Of a stretch of 64,000 bases of DNA, positions 24,964-33,408 are shown one piece after another. Both the position numbers and the translations under genes were made by a program. The stretch spans positions 1 through 64,000 of the forward strand of contig OMZY01000004.1 of the NCBI GenBank assembly GCA_900315675.1. The letters are read 5' to 3'. The notes beneath the pieces were generated by a model. It was given only the letters and a program-made list of their open reading frames with translations. It ran no database searches and had not been told where the DNA came from. How positions within the stretch are numbered: the first letter of the stretch is position 1; every line of letters starts with the position of its first letter. The DNA is from an uncultured Eubacteriales bacterium. GTDB taxonomy: Bacteria; Bacillota; Clostridia; Christensenellales; Aristaeellaceae.

Positions 24964-24969
24964 ATTATA
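24964..24969 (-). promoter_or_regulatory. Extended -10 promoter of the leader transcript
   Basis: On the minus strand TGCTATAAT gives a perfect -10 with the TGn extension; no clear -35. Transcription would start about 33 bases before the leader ATG. Confidence 0.7.
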
Positions 24970-25076
24970 GCATAAACAAACTGAAGAAGGGAAGATATGC
25001 AGGAAACACCCGCCAACAGAAAGAATATGAAACGATATCCGGGAATTGGACAGATGAGACAGAAAGGCAGAATTTC

Positions 25077-25589
25077 ATGCGTATATTTGTTGGTTTGCGG
25101 CCATCTGATGATTTCCGCATGGCATTGGCAGTGTTGCAGGACAGGCTGCGTTGCACCGGAATTACAGGAAGGTATCTTGATCCGTCCAACCTGCACATGA
25201 CCCTGGCATTTATCGGGAAATGGCCGGAGAATATCATTCAGATTCTTCCGCAGGTCAGCCATCCGTTTTCCATCACGCTGGATCATGCAGGGATCTTTCC
25301 AGAAGCGAAAGTGCTGTGGGCCGGCATAGAAAAATCAGAGGAACTGCACCGCCTGGCGCAGTGTGTCCGGGACAGACTGGCTGAACACGGAATCCTTTTT
25401 GATCCGAAGGAGTTTAATCCTCATATTCCACTGGTCCGGAAACCCTTGATTCCGGACAGTGTTGACCTGGCAGGGCTGGAAATTCCCGCAGCGCGTATGA
25501 TTGTTGATGAAGTATGCCTTTACCGTTCTGAGCGGGGAGAAAACGGTATGGAATACACGGTGATCGGAAGTACCCGAAACCGGACATAA
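25077..25589 (+). CDS. thpR: RNA 2',3'-cyclic phosphodiesterase (2H family)
   Basis: A 170-residue 2H phosphoesterase (formerly 2'-5' RNA ligase). The N-terminus RIFVGLRPSDDF is typical. The first catalytic motif is HMTL (about residue 40). The second reads HIPL (about residue 124) rather than the usual HxTx, so the second Thr is replaced by Pro, which may lower activity. The ATG at 25077 is chosen because the family begins at this point; the frame is open upstream, but that sequence overlaps the attenuator on the other strand. Confidence 0.85.
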   Translation: MRIFVGLRPSDDFRMALAVLQDRLRCTGITGRYLDPSNLHMTLAFIGKWPENIIQILPQVSHPFSITLDHAGIFPEAKVLWAGIEKSEELHRLAQCVRDRLAEHGILFDPKEFNPHIPLVRKPLIPDSVDLAGLEIPAARMIVDEVCLYRSERGENGMEYTVIGSTRNRT

Positions 25590-25604
25590 CTTACAGATAT
25601 TGAA

Positions 25605-25637
25605 AAACACCCTTCACGTTTTGTGAAGGGCGGTTTG
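25605..25637. terminator. Bidirectional terminator
   Basis: ACCCTTCAC pairs with GTGAAGGG(C)G, with A and T tracts on either side, between the converging thpR and antiporter genes. Confidence 0.75.
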
Positions 25638-25646
25638 ATTATCAGC

Positions 25647-26963
25647 TTACTTATCAAAGGCCGGGGGAACGGGCTTGGTGATTTCCTGCAGGCGGCGCTG
25701 ACGGCGGGTGAGCATGTCGGCGGATTTGGCCTGAATGTCACCGGCCCTGGTTAGGGCCCACTTGGTGAGGGACGGACCGACCAGTTCATAGATCAGCACG
25801 GAGAACAGGACGATGTTCCGGATCAGGGAACCTTCAGCACCGCCGAGTACCCGGTAAGCAGTGCTGCACATGCCCAGGGCTACACCGGCCTGGGGCAGCA
25901 GGGTGATGCCCAGCCATTTCCGGACGGTCTCCGGGCTCTTCGCCAGGACGGAAGACCAGTGGGCACCCATGATCTTACCCATGGAACGGAAAAGGATATA
26001 AACCACACCGATCAGCACCACGGAGAGATCCGCAAAAACGCTGAAATCCAGCGCCGCGCCGCTGAGCACAAAGAACAGGGTGATGGCCGGGCCGGACCAG
26101 CGGTCCGCCTGCAGCATCAGGTCTTCGCTGAGGGGGCAGAAGTTGCAGAAGATGGTGCCGAGCATCATGCAGACCAGCAGGGAAGAGAAACCGAAGGTAA
26201 AAGGACCGACCGGGATCTTCAGCTGGCTGACAGCGACGGTGAGCACCACGCTGCCGACAATCAGGGCATTCCGGTTACGGTGGGAATGGAAGAACCGTTC
26301 CAGCCAGGTGAGCCCCATGCCCACCAGGCCGCCGAAGATGACGGAAAGGATGACTTCCATGAGCGGCTCAACAATCAGCGCCGCAATATGCGTGGTACCG
26401 TTTTTCATGGACTGGGCGATACCGAAGGAGATGGCGAAGATCACCAGGCCGACAGCGTCATCCAGAGCGACAACGGGCAGCAGGACGTCCGTGACAGGAC
26501 CCTTGGCCTTATACTGACGGACAACCATCAGGGTGGCAGCCGGGGCGGTTGCCGCGGCGATGGCGCCCAGGGTGATGGCTACCGGCATAGGCAGCAGATC
26601 CGGCATGATGAAATGCAGGGCGACCAGGGCGATATCCACAAAGACGGTGGCAACCACAGCCTGCAGGATACCGATGATGGTGGCCTGCTTACCGGTCTGC
26701 TTCAGGGCGGAAAGGCGGAACTCATGACCGATGGCAAAGGCGATGAAACCCAGGGCCACGTCAGAGATCATGGACAGGGAGTCCACCTGCTCCGGGGTGT
26801 TGAAGCCCAGGCAGGGTACGCCGAGCCGGCCCAGGACGCTGGGCCCGATCAGGATACCGGCAACCAGGTAAGCTGTGACGTCCGGCAGGCGGAATTTGAC
26901 AAAAAGCCGGGTCATCAGCAAGCCGGCGAACAGAGCAATTGCAATGAGCAGAAGAGTCTGCAT
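25647..26963 (-). CDS. Cation/proton antiporter (CPA2/Kef type)
   Basis: A 438-residue membrane protein with about twelve to thirteen helices. The ion-binding double Asp is in PVVALDDAVGLVIFA (about residue 167). Helix 1-2 features FRLPDVTAYLVAGILIGP and the crossover TLGAIAAATAPAATLMV are typical of Kef/NapA antiporters. There is no RCK/TrkA domain at the C-terminus, so it is a stand-alone Na+ or K+/H+ antiporter. It is monocistronic. Confidence 0.93.
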   Translation of the reverse strand: MQTLLLIAIALFAGLLMTRLFVKFRLPDVTAYLVAGILIGPSVLGRLGVPCLGFNTPEQVDSLSMISDVALGFIAFAIGHEFRLSALKQTGKQATIIGILQAVVATVFVDIALVALHFIMPDLLPMPVAITLGAIAAATAPAATLMVVRQYKAKGPVTDVLLPVVALDDAVGLVIFAISFGIAQSMKNGTTHIAALIVEPLMEVILSVIFGGLVGMGLTWLERFFHSHRNRNALIVGSVVLTVAVSQLKIPVGPFTFGFSSLLVCMMLGTIFCNFCPLSEDLMLQADRWSGPAITLFFVLSGAALDFSVFADLSVVLIGVVYILFRSMGKIMGAHWSSVLAKSPETVRKWLGITLLPQAGVALGMCSTAYRVLGGAEGSLIRNIVLFSVLIYELVGPSLTKWALTRAGDIQAKSADMLTRRQRRLQEITKPVPPAFDK

Positions 26964-27063
26964 AAAGGGGCACGCATCCTTTCAGAAATCCTTGGTGCGC
27001 TTATTACGCACGCCGGAGATTGTAACACCAATGGGAGAAAATCTCAATGATTTTTCCGAAATG

Positions 27064-27091
27064 AGCAATTAACAATAAATAATGAACAATT
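27064..27091. repeat. Heptamer tract (4 units) before the flavodiiron gene
   Basis: AGCAATT, AACAATA, AATAATG, AACAATT, between the divergent antiporter and flavoprotein genes. Confidence 0.7.
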
Positions 27092-27139
27092 ATGCAGTGT
27101 TATTTCATGTAATCTGTGTTATTCGGTCAACGTTGATAA

Positions 27140-27168
27140 TTGTTCAGGTTAAGGACTTGTGATAGAAT
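27140..27168 (+). promoter_or_regulatory. Promoter of the flavodiiron gene
   Basis: TTGTTC (27140-27145), a 17-base spacer and TAGAAT (27163-27168). It starts transcription about 27 bases before the ATG. Confidence 0.65.
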
Positions 27169-27201
27169 GACAACAGAATGAATCCGGGAGGAAAAGGAAC
27201 A

Positions 27202-28362
27202 ATGAATGTGACAAAGGATATCCGTTATATCGGTGTGAACGATCATGAAATCGATCTTTTTGAAGGCATGTATATCGTGCCGGAAGGCATGGCATACAAT
27301 TCCTACGTGATCCTGGATGAAAAGATCGCGGTGATGGATACGGCTGACCGTCATTTTGTGCAGGAATGGCAGGGCAACCTTGAAGCGGCCCTGGAAGGCA
27401 GAAAGCCGGATTACCTGATTGTGCAGCATATGGAGCCGGACCATTCCTCCGGAATCGCGGCTTTTATGGCCGCCTATCCGGAAGCCAAAGTGGTGGCGAC
27501 CGCCAAGGCATTCACCATGATGAAGAACTTTACCGGCACGGACTATTCCGCCCGCGGTATCGTGGTGAAAGAAGGGGACAAGCTGGAACTGGGCAGCCAC
27601 ACGCTGACCTTCGTAACCGCGCCCATGGTGCACTGGCCGGAAGTCATGTTTACCTATGACAGCACGGACAAAGTGCTGTTCTCCGCGGACGCCTTCGGCA
27701 AGTTCGGCGCCCTGGACGCGGAGGATGAAGAAGGCTGGGCCTGCGAAGCCAGGCGGTACTACTTCGGTATTGTGGGCAAGTACGGCGCGCAGGTGCAGGC
27801 TGTGCTGAAGAAGGCAGCAGCGCTGGACATTCAGATTATCTGCCCGCTGCACGGTCCGATCCTGAATGAAAACCTGGGATACTACCTGGACCTGTACAAC
27901 ACCTGGTCTTCCTACGGCGTGGAAACCGAAGGCGTTGCCGTCTTCTACACCTCCGTTTACGGCCACACCAAGGACGCCGCAGAGTACCTGGAAAAGAAAC
28001 TGCAGGAGCTGGGCTGCCCGAAGGTGGCGATCAGCGACCTGGCACGGGACGATATGGCGGAAGCCGTGGAGGACGCTTTCCGGTACGGAAAGATTGTGCT
28101 GGCCACCACCACCTACAACGCGGATATCTTCCCCTTTATGAAGGAGTTCATTGAGCACCTGACGGAGCGGAACTTCCAGAACCGGAAGATCGGCTTCATC
28201 GAGAACGGCAGCTGGGCACCCACCGCGGCCAAGGTGATGAAGGGCATGCTGGAGGGCTGCAAGAACACCACCTTTGCGGAAACAGAAGTGAAGATCCTGT
28301 CCGCCATGACGGAGGAGAACAAGGCGCAGATTGAGCAGCTGGCAAAGGAAATGATGGATTGA
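27202..28362 (+). CDS. fprA: A-type flavoprotein (flavodiiron O2/NO reductase)
   Basis: A 386-residue cytosolic enzyme that reduces O2 to water (or NO to N2O) and protects anaerobes. The N-terminal metallo-beta-lactamase-like domain has the diiron ligands HMEPDH, the VHWPEVMF and SADAFGKFGA segments and CPLHGPI. The C-terminal flavodoxin domain starts at VFYTSVYGHTKDAA (about residue 258). The start at 27202 follows GGGAGGAAAAGG; the in-frame ATG eight codons earlier has none. It stands alone, with a promoter and a terminator. Confidence 0.96.
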   Translation: MNVTKDIRYIGVNDHEIDLFEGMYIVPEGMAYNSYVILDEKIAVMDTADRHFVQEWQGNLEAALEGRKPDYLIVQHMEPDHSSGIAAFMAAYPEAKVVATAKAFTMMKNFTGTDYSARGIVVKEGDKLELGSHTLTFVTAPMVHWPEVMFTYDSTDKVLFSADAFGKFGALDAEDEEGWACEARRYYFGIVGKYGAQVQAVLKKAAALDIQIICPLHGPILNENLGYYLDLYNTWSSYGVETEGVAVFYTSVYGHTKDAAEYLEKKLQELGCPKVAISDLARDDMAEAVEDAFRYGKIVLATTTYNADIFPFMKEFIEHLTERNFQNRKIGFIENGSWAPTAAKVMKGMLEGCKNTTFAETEVKILSAMTEENKAQIEQLAKEMMD

Positions 28363-28395
28363 TATTCAATTCATAATTCTGCGATCGCTGTTACC

Positions 28396-28424
28396 AAAGG
28401 CAGGGCTCTTTGAGCCCTGCCTTT
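28396..28424 (+). terminator. Intrinsic terminator of fprA
   Basis: A perfect 13-bp stem, AAAGGCAGGGCTC with its complement, around TTT. Confidence 0.85.
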
Positions 28425-28440
28425 GACAGCTGCAGCATGG

Positions 28441-28492
28441 CAGTTGTTACTCAAATCGAAGATTTGAACAACTGCTCAACAATTCATAATTA
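28441..28492. repeat. Dispersed palindromic element
   Basis: CAGTTGTT ... CAAATC/GATTTG ... AACAACTG palindrome with the tail TGCTCAACAATTCATAATTA. Related copies lie at 21101-21147 and 38281-38316. The 28363-28663 gap otherwise holds two hairpins and no gene. Confidence 0.6.
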
Positions 28493-28543
28493 TCCGCCCT
28501 TCCGGAATCAGGATGATATGATGTACATAGGGAAGGTTAAGAA

Positions 28544-28575
28544 AAAGGACCCTCGGGATTAACCGATGGTCCTTT
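28544..28575. terminator. Terminator-like hairpin without an obvious gene
   Basis: AAAGGACC pairs with GGTCCTTT, with an inner CGG/CCG. No coding frame ends just before it on either strand. It may end a small RNA or back up the fprA terminator. Confidence 0.5.
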
Positions 28576-28663
28576 GGGTATTGTGAGCTGGCTCCAGCGG
28601 CCTGATTATGCTATGATGAGAGCCGATGAATCTTGAATATACCTTACCAAAGGAGCAGGCAGG

Positions 28664-29296
28664 ATGATTGAGATCAAACGAATCAAGGGCGGCACGGATA
28701 ATTGCTATTTAGTCACGGACGGCGGCCAGGCAATTCTGGTGGATACAGCGAGCGGACAAAACCTTGACCAGGTGATGGCGGAATGTGACAAATACACCCT
28801 GAAACTGATTGTGCTGACGCATGTTCATTTCGACCATGCTGAGAACGCGGCTGCGCTGTCAGCCCGGTACGGTGTCCCGGTTGCCATTCACAGAAAAGAT
28901 GAGGAGCTTTTTGACAGCTTTGATAAACAGCCCCTGAAGTCCTCCGGACTGGTGGGATGTGTGGTCCTCGGCATGTCTTTGAAGGTGTTAAGGAATACGA
29001 CTGTGGCGCGGCCGGATAACCTGATCTATGTCGAGGAAGGGGATGACCTGAACGCATACGGATTCAATGCAAAAGTGATTGAACTGCCGGGTCATACGCT
29101 GGGTTCCATCGGCCTGGATGTGGAAGGCAGGCATCTGCTTGTCGGAGACGCTCTGGACAACTGGATCCGGCCGGGAACCGGGCATCTGTTTTACGACAAA
29201 GAAGCCACCCGGAAGAGCGCTGAAAAAATCAGGGCACTGGGTGACCGGACGATATACTACGGGCATGGGAAACCGACACCAAACGGTCTTTTCTGA
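28664..29296 (+). CDS. MBL-fold metallo-hydrolase
   Basis: A 210-residue zinc hydrolase. The metal motif THVHFDHAENA (about residues 52-62), PGHTLGSIG, LLVGDALD and the final YYGHG are all present, as in the glyoxalase II-like group. The substrate may be a thioester (such as hydroxyacylglutathione or a bacillithiol analogue), but this is not certain. AGGAGC-type site lies upstream and a terminator follows. Confidence 0.92.
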   Translation: MIEIKRIKGGTDNCYLVTDGGQAILVDTASGQNLDQVMAECDKYTLKLIVLTHVHFDHAENAAALSARYGVPVAIHRKDEELFDSFDKQPLKSSGLVGCVVLGMSLKVLRNTTVARPDNLIYVEEGDDLNAYGFNAKVIELPGHTLGSIGLDVEGRHLLVGDALDNWIRPGTGHLFYDKEATRKSAEKIRALGDRTIYYGHGKPTPNGLF

Positions 29297-29311
29297 AGCG
29301 GAGAAAAGATG

Positions 29312-29343
29312 ACAGCCGGCTGTAACGACAGCCGGCTGTTTCT
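29312..29343 (+). terminator. Intrinsic terminator
   Basis: CAGCCGGCTG pairs with its complement around a short loop, followed by TTTCT. Confidence 0.8.
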
Positions 29344-29366
29344 ACAGGTGTCCGGAGTGCAGGTCA

Positions 29367-29861
29367 TCAGGGTTTTACATACCTGATTTCCCGTTTGTTC
29401 CAACGCCTGAAGATCTTTTCTTTTCCATCCGGGCGGTAATGGTTTTTTTCGTAGCAGTTTCTTCCCATTTCATTTTCTTCCAGAACCCAGATTACAAATT
29501 CCCCAAAGCCTATTTCCCGGCCTTTCTGTTCAAAGAAGCGGATCATTTCAGTGCCGATTCCCTTGCGCACATAGGCGGGATCTACGTAGATAAAATGAAG
29601 TTCAAAGGCTCCTTTTTTATCCTCATCCTCGCACGGGCCCATGCCCATCATACCCTTGACGACGCCGGTGTCCGGATCTTCGTAAACATACATGTCAAAG
29701 CGTTTTTCACTGATCCAGCGGGTGTGAACCGGGACGCGGCTTTCAACGGTCAGGTCTTTCAAGGATTCCTCGGAAAGAATATTCTGATATGCGTAACGGC
29801 TGCTGATCGCATCAATCTCAGCCGTTCTGGATGCATCATTAACGGTGGCTTCACGAATCAT
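29367..29861 (-). CDS. GNAT acetyltransferase
   Basis: A 164-residue N-acetyltransferase. The acetyl-CoA motif is DPAYVRKGIGTEMIRFF (about residues 94-110), preceded by the beta-4 strand FELHFIYV and followed by NCYEKNHYRPDG. The acceptor is unknown. It stands alone, convergent with the MBL gene. Confidence 0.9.
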   Translation of the reverse strand: MIREATVNDASRTAEIDAISSRYAYQNILSEESLKDLTVESRVPVHTRWISEKRFDMYVYEDPDTGVVKGMMGMGPCEDEDKKGAFELHFIYVDPAYVRKGIGTEMIRFFEQKGREIGFGEFVIWVLEENEMGRNCYEKNHYRPDGKEKIFRRWNKREIRYVKP

Positions 29862-29923
29862 TTTCCATTCACCTCATTATGTAGTTTTGTTATGATCAGT
29901 TATTCAGGCCGGATATAACCGGT

Positions 29924-30070
29924 TTACAGGCTTCGGTTATGAAGGTGACAACAACAGCAGTTCCTGTAATCCGAACATATTCCGGAGTTCTGTGACACAG
30001 GACAACACAGATCATCCAGATGTTCGATATAGAGAGATTCTACCCTGTATTCTGAGTTAACACGCGGCAT
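29924..30070 (-). CDS. Cys-rich small peptide, 48 aa
   Basis: A strong ribosome site (GGGAGG) lies before the ATG at 30070, and a plausible promoter (30108-30137) precedes it, so expression looks real. The C-terminal 30 residues carry seven Cys (DLCCPVSQNSGICSDY and NCCCCHLH) plus two His. The N-terminal part is charged (RVNSEYRVESLYIEHLDD). Such content suits metal binding, or a peptide precursor with a 20-residue leader, but no partner enzyme is adjacent and I do not recognise the family. Confidence 0.6.
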   Translation of the reverse strand: MPRVNSEYRVESLYIEHLDDLCCPVSQNSGICSDYRNCCCCHLHNRSL

Positions 30071-30107
30071 GAGAATACCTCCCTTCAGGAACATCGAAAT
30101 TTCAATT

Positions 30108-30137
30108 ATCCTATCACAGATGAGCAATATATTTCAA
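30108..30137 (-). promoter_or_regulatory. Promoter of the Cys-rich peptide gene
   Basis: On the minus strand TTGAAA (30137-30132), an 18-base spacer and TAGGAT (30113-30108). Confidence 0.6.
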
Positions 30138-30172
30138 CAGTTTTCGATGTGCTTCGGAAAAGAATAGAAAAA

Positions 30173-30199
30173 GGGCCGTCGGGAAAACCCGACGGCCCC
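30173..30199 (-). terminator. Terminator of the arginine operon
   Basis: An 11-bp stem GGGCCGTCGGG with its complement around AAAA; TTTTTCT follows on the minus strand, just after carB. Confidence 0.9.
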
Positions 30200-30214
30200 T
30201 GTGCATTATGATCA

Positions 30215-33200
30215 TTAATGCCGCATGTGGTTGATGTCCACCAGTTCCGTGTTCTGCAGGGTGAAGCGGGAACCGAGGATGTCCATGAGGGCGTTGGCGG
30301 TGTCCAGGGAGGTCATGCAGGGAATGCCCAGCACCATGGCCTTGCGGTGGAGCACGGTGTAGTCGCCTACGGTGTCATCCTTGACGGCACCGGTGTAAAT
30401 GATGTAGTTCACGGAGCCGTTTTCCATCAGGCCGATGATCTCATCGCTGATCTTCGGGTCCGCCACAGGCGTCACGTGGATGCCGACGGCGGAAATGGCC
30501 CGGGCTGTATCCTTGGTGGCATAGACGCTGATGCCCTGGTCGTAGCAGCGCTTGGCCACGGCAATGGCATCCGGGAAGTCCTCATCCTCAACGGACAGGA
30601 GTACGCCGGTATGGTCCTTTTCACGGGCCGTGGGCAGATGGAAACCGGCGGCGGACAGGCCCTTGAAGAGCGCTTCCGCCTTGGTGATACCGATGCCCAG
30701 AACTTCACCGGTAGACTTCATTTCCGGTCCGAGGATGGAGTCGGCGTCATTCAGCTTCTCAAAGGAGAAGACCGGTACCTTGATGGCGCAGTAGGGCGGG
30801 ACCGGATAAAGACCGGTGCCGTAGCCCAGATCCTTCAGGGGCTCGTCCAGCATGACGCGGGAGGCGAGATCCACCATGGGAACGCCGGTAACTTTGGAAA
30901 TGTAGGGGATGGTCCGGGAAGCCCGGGGGTTGACCTCAATGACATACAGTTCATTGTCATAGATCAGGTACTGGATATTCACCAGCCCCTTGGTGCCCAG
31001 CGCCAGGGCGAGCTTGGTGGAGATATCGCAGACTTTTTCCTGGAACTTCTCCGTGAGGTTGAAGGGCGGATAGACGGCGATGGAGTCGCCGCTGTGGACA
31101 CCGGCCCGTTCAATATGTTCCATGATGCCGGGAATCAGCACGTCCTTACCGTCGGAAATGACGTCCACCTCCAGCTCAATGCCGGGCAGGTACTGGTCCA
31201 CCAGCACCGGGTTTTCAATGCCGCCGGAGAGGATCCGGGTCATATAGTCCACGGTGTGCTTCCGGTTGCGGGAGATGGTCATGTTCTGGCCGCCAATGAC
31301 GTAGGAGGGACGCAGCAGCACGGGATAGCCCAGGCCTTCCGCTGCGGCAACAGCTTCTTCCATGGTACGGACGCCCATGCCGCGGGGACGGCGGATGCTG
31401 AACTGCTCCAGCAGTTCGTCAAAGCGCTCCCGGTCCTCGGCAATATCGATGGATTCGGCACTGGTGCCCAGAATGCGGATCCCCTGGGAATCCAGGAACT
31501 GGGTCAGCTTGATGGCGGTCTGACCGCCGAAGGCCACCACGACGCCCACGGGCTTCTCCACGGCGATGACGTTCATGACGTCTTCGGGGGTGAGAGGCTC
31601 GAAATACAGCCGGTCCGCGGTGTCATAGTCCGTGGAGACGGTTTCCGGGTTGTTGTTGATGATGACCACATCATAACCGATGCGGCGCAGGGTCCACACG
31701 CAGTGGACGGAGGAGTAGTCGAACTCGATACCCTGGCCGATGCGGATGGGGCCTGAACCCAGCACGATGACCACGGGACGGCCGGAACGCTTGAGGCTCC
31801 GGGACTCGCAGGCCTTGTCCGTGCAGGAGTAGAAGTAGGGCGTTTCCGCGGCAAATTCGGCGCCGCAGGTATCCACCATCTTATAGCTCATCTGCCAGCC
31901 GGGGACTTCCTTCGCACCGGTGATGCGCATGATGGCTTTGTCGGGATATCCCATTTTCTTGAAGGTTTCGTAGTCGCCGGGCTGCAGGCCTTTGCCCTCT
32001 GTCCGCATTTCCAGCTCCGCCATGGCGCGCAGGCGGTAGAGGAAGAAGCGGTCGATCTTCGTGATGTCGAAGATCTCATCCACGGTGACGCCCTGCTTCA
32101 GGGCTTCAAAGACCGTGAAGAGCCGACGGTCATCCTGGCGGGCCAGGCGGTCACGGATGGGTTCATCCGTCAGGGCAGGGGCGTTCAGCGTATCCAGGGA
32201 GATCTCGGCACCCCGGACAGCCTTCATCAGGGCTTCCTCGAAGCGCTGGCCGATGGCCATGACCTCGCCGGTCGCCTTCATCTGGGTGCCCAGGCGGCGG
32301 GAAGAACCGTAGAACTTGTCAAAGGGCCACTTCGGGAACTTGACAACCACATAGTCGACGGTGGGCTCGAAGCAGGCGCAGGTCTTGCCGGTAATATCGT
32401 TGGCGATCTCATCCAGGGAATAGCCCAGGGCGAGACGGGTGGTAATCTTGGCGATGGGATAGCCGGTGGCCTTGCTGGCCAGGGCGGAGGAACGGCTGAC
32501 ACGGGGGTTAACCTCGATAACCGCATACTCAAAGGAATCCGGATTCAGGGCAAACTGGCAGTTGCAGCCGCCGACGATGCCGATGGCGCTGATGATATCC
32601 AGCGAGGCAGTCCGGAGCATCTGGTATTCCTTGTCGGACAGGGTCAGGGCGGGAGCCACGACCACGCTGTCGCCGGTATGAATCCCCACAGGATCCACGT
32701 TTTCCATGGAGCAGACGGCAATCACGTTGCCCTGCGCGTCCCGCATGGTTTCAAACTCGATTTCCTTCCAGCCGGAGATGCACTTTTCCACCAGAATCTG
32801 GGTGATGGGGGAGGCGTCCAGGCCGGCACGGGCAATGACACGCATTTCTTCCACATCGGTCGCGATACCGCCGCCGCTGCCGCCCAGGGTATAGGCGGGA
32901 CGCACGATAACCGGATAGCCGATCTTTTCAGCCCAGTCCAGGGCTTCTTCCAGGGTTTCCGCAATGCCGGAGGGGACGCAGGGCTGGCCGGCTTTCAGCA
33001 TGGTTTCCCGGAACTTTTCCCGGTCTTCCGCACGCTCGATGGCTTCAATGGGAGATCCCAGCAGGCGGACGCCGAATTCCTCCAGAGTGCCGTCCTTGCT
33101 CAGCTGCATGGCCAGAGTCAGACCGGTCTGGCCGCCGAGGCCGGCGATCAGCCCGTCCGGACGTTCCTTTTCGATGACCCGGCGAACGGTAGCCGCGTTC

Positions 33201-33406
33201 AGCGGTTCCAGGTAGATTTCATCCGCCAGGTGAGAGTCGGTCATGATGGTGGCGGGGTTGGAGTTCACCAGCACCACGTTGATGCCTTCCGCCTTCAGCA
33301 CGCGGCAGGCCTGGGCGCCGGCGTAGTCAAATTCGGCAGCCTGGCCGATCACGATGGGGCCGGAACCGATGACCAGGACTTTTTTGATGGATGTATCTTT
33401 AGGCAT
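30215..33406 (-). CDS. carB: Carbamoyl-phosphate synthase large subunit
   Basis: A 1063-residue enzyme that makes carbamoyl phosphate from bicarbonate, ATP and glutamine-derived ammonia with CarA. Two homologous ATP-grasp halves are clear (each with a GSGPI.IGQ..EFDY start: VLVIGSGPIVIGQAAEFDYA and VLGSGPIRIGQGIEFDYS), followed by the MGS-like regulatory domain. The second ATG (33406) is preferred because GGGGAGG lies eight bases before it; the first (33410-33412) overlaps the carA stop with only two bases of spacing. It is the last gene of the arginine operon. Confidence 0.97.
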   Translation of the reverse strand: MPKDTSIKKVLVIGSGPIVIGQAAEFDYAGAQACRVLKAEGINVVLVNSNPATIMTDSHLADEIYLEPLNAATVRRVIEKERPDGLIAGLGGQTGLTLAMQLSKDGTLEEFGVRLLGSPIEAIERAEDREKFRETMLKAGQPCVPSGIAETLEEALDWAEKIGYPVIVRPAYTLGGSGGGIATDVEEMRVIARAGLDASPITQILVEKCISGWKEIEFETMRDAQGNVIAVCSMENVDPVGIHTGDSVVVAPALTLSDKEYQMLRTASLDIISAIGIVGGCNCQFALNPDSFEYAVIEVNPRVSRSSALASKATGYPIAKITTRLALGYSLDEIANDITGKTCACFEPTVDYVVVKFPKWPFDKFYGSSRRLGTQMKATGEVMAIGQRFEEALMKAVRGAEISLDTLNAPALTDEPIRDRLARQDDRRLFTVFEALKQGVTVDEIFDITKIDRFFLYRLRAMAELEMRTEGKGLQPGDYETFKKMGYPDKAIMRITGAKEVPGWQMSYKMVDTCGAEFAAETPYFYSCTDKACESRSLKRSGRPVVIVLGSGPIRIGQGIEFDYSSVHCVWTLRRIGYDVVIINNNPETVSTDYDTADRLYFEPLTPEDVMNVIAVEKPVGVVVAFGGQTAIKLTQFLDSQGIRILGTSAESIDIAEDRERFDELLEQFSIRRPRGMGVRTMEEAVAAAEGLGYPVLLRPSYVIGGQNMTISRNRKHTVDYMTRILSGGIENPVLVDQYLPGIELEVDVISDGKDVLIPGIMEHIERAGVHSGDSIAVYPPFNLTEKFQEKVCDISTKLALALGTKGLVNIQYLIYDNELYVIEVNPRASRTIPYISKVTGVPMVDLASRVMLDEPLKDLGYGTGLYPVPPYCAIKVPVFSFEKLNDADSILGPEMKSTGEVLGIGITKAEALFKGLSAAGFHLPTAREKDHTGVLLSVEDEDFPDAIAVAKRCYDQGISVYATKDTARAISAVGIHVTPVADPKISDEIIGLMENGSVNYIIYTGAVKDDTVGDYTVLHRKAMVLGIPCMTSLDTANALMDILGSRFTLQNTELVDINHMRH

Positions 33407-33408
33407 GA

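Noticed and set aside
30218-31756. Long plus-strand open frame of 512 codons opposite carB
   Set aside because: It is the antisense of carB, a high-GC gene; residue composition is unnatural and no ribosome site exists.
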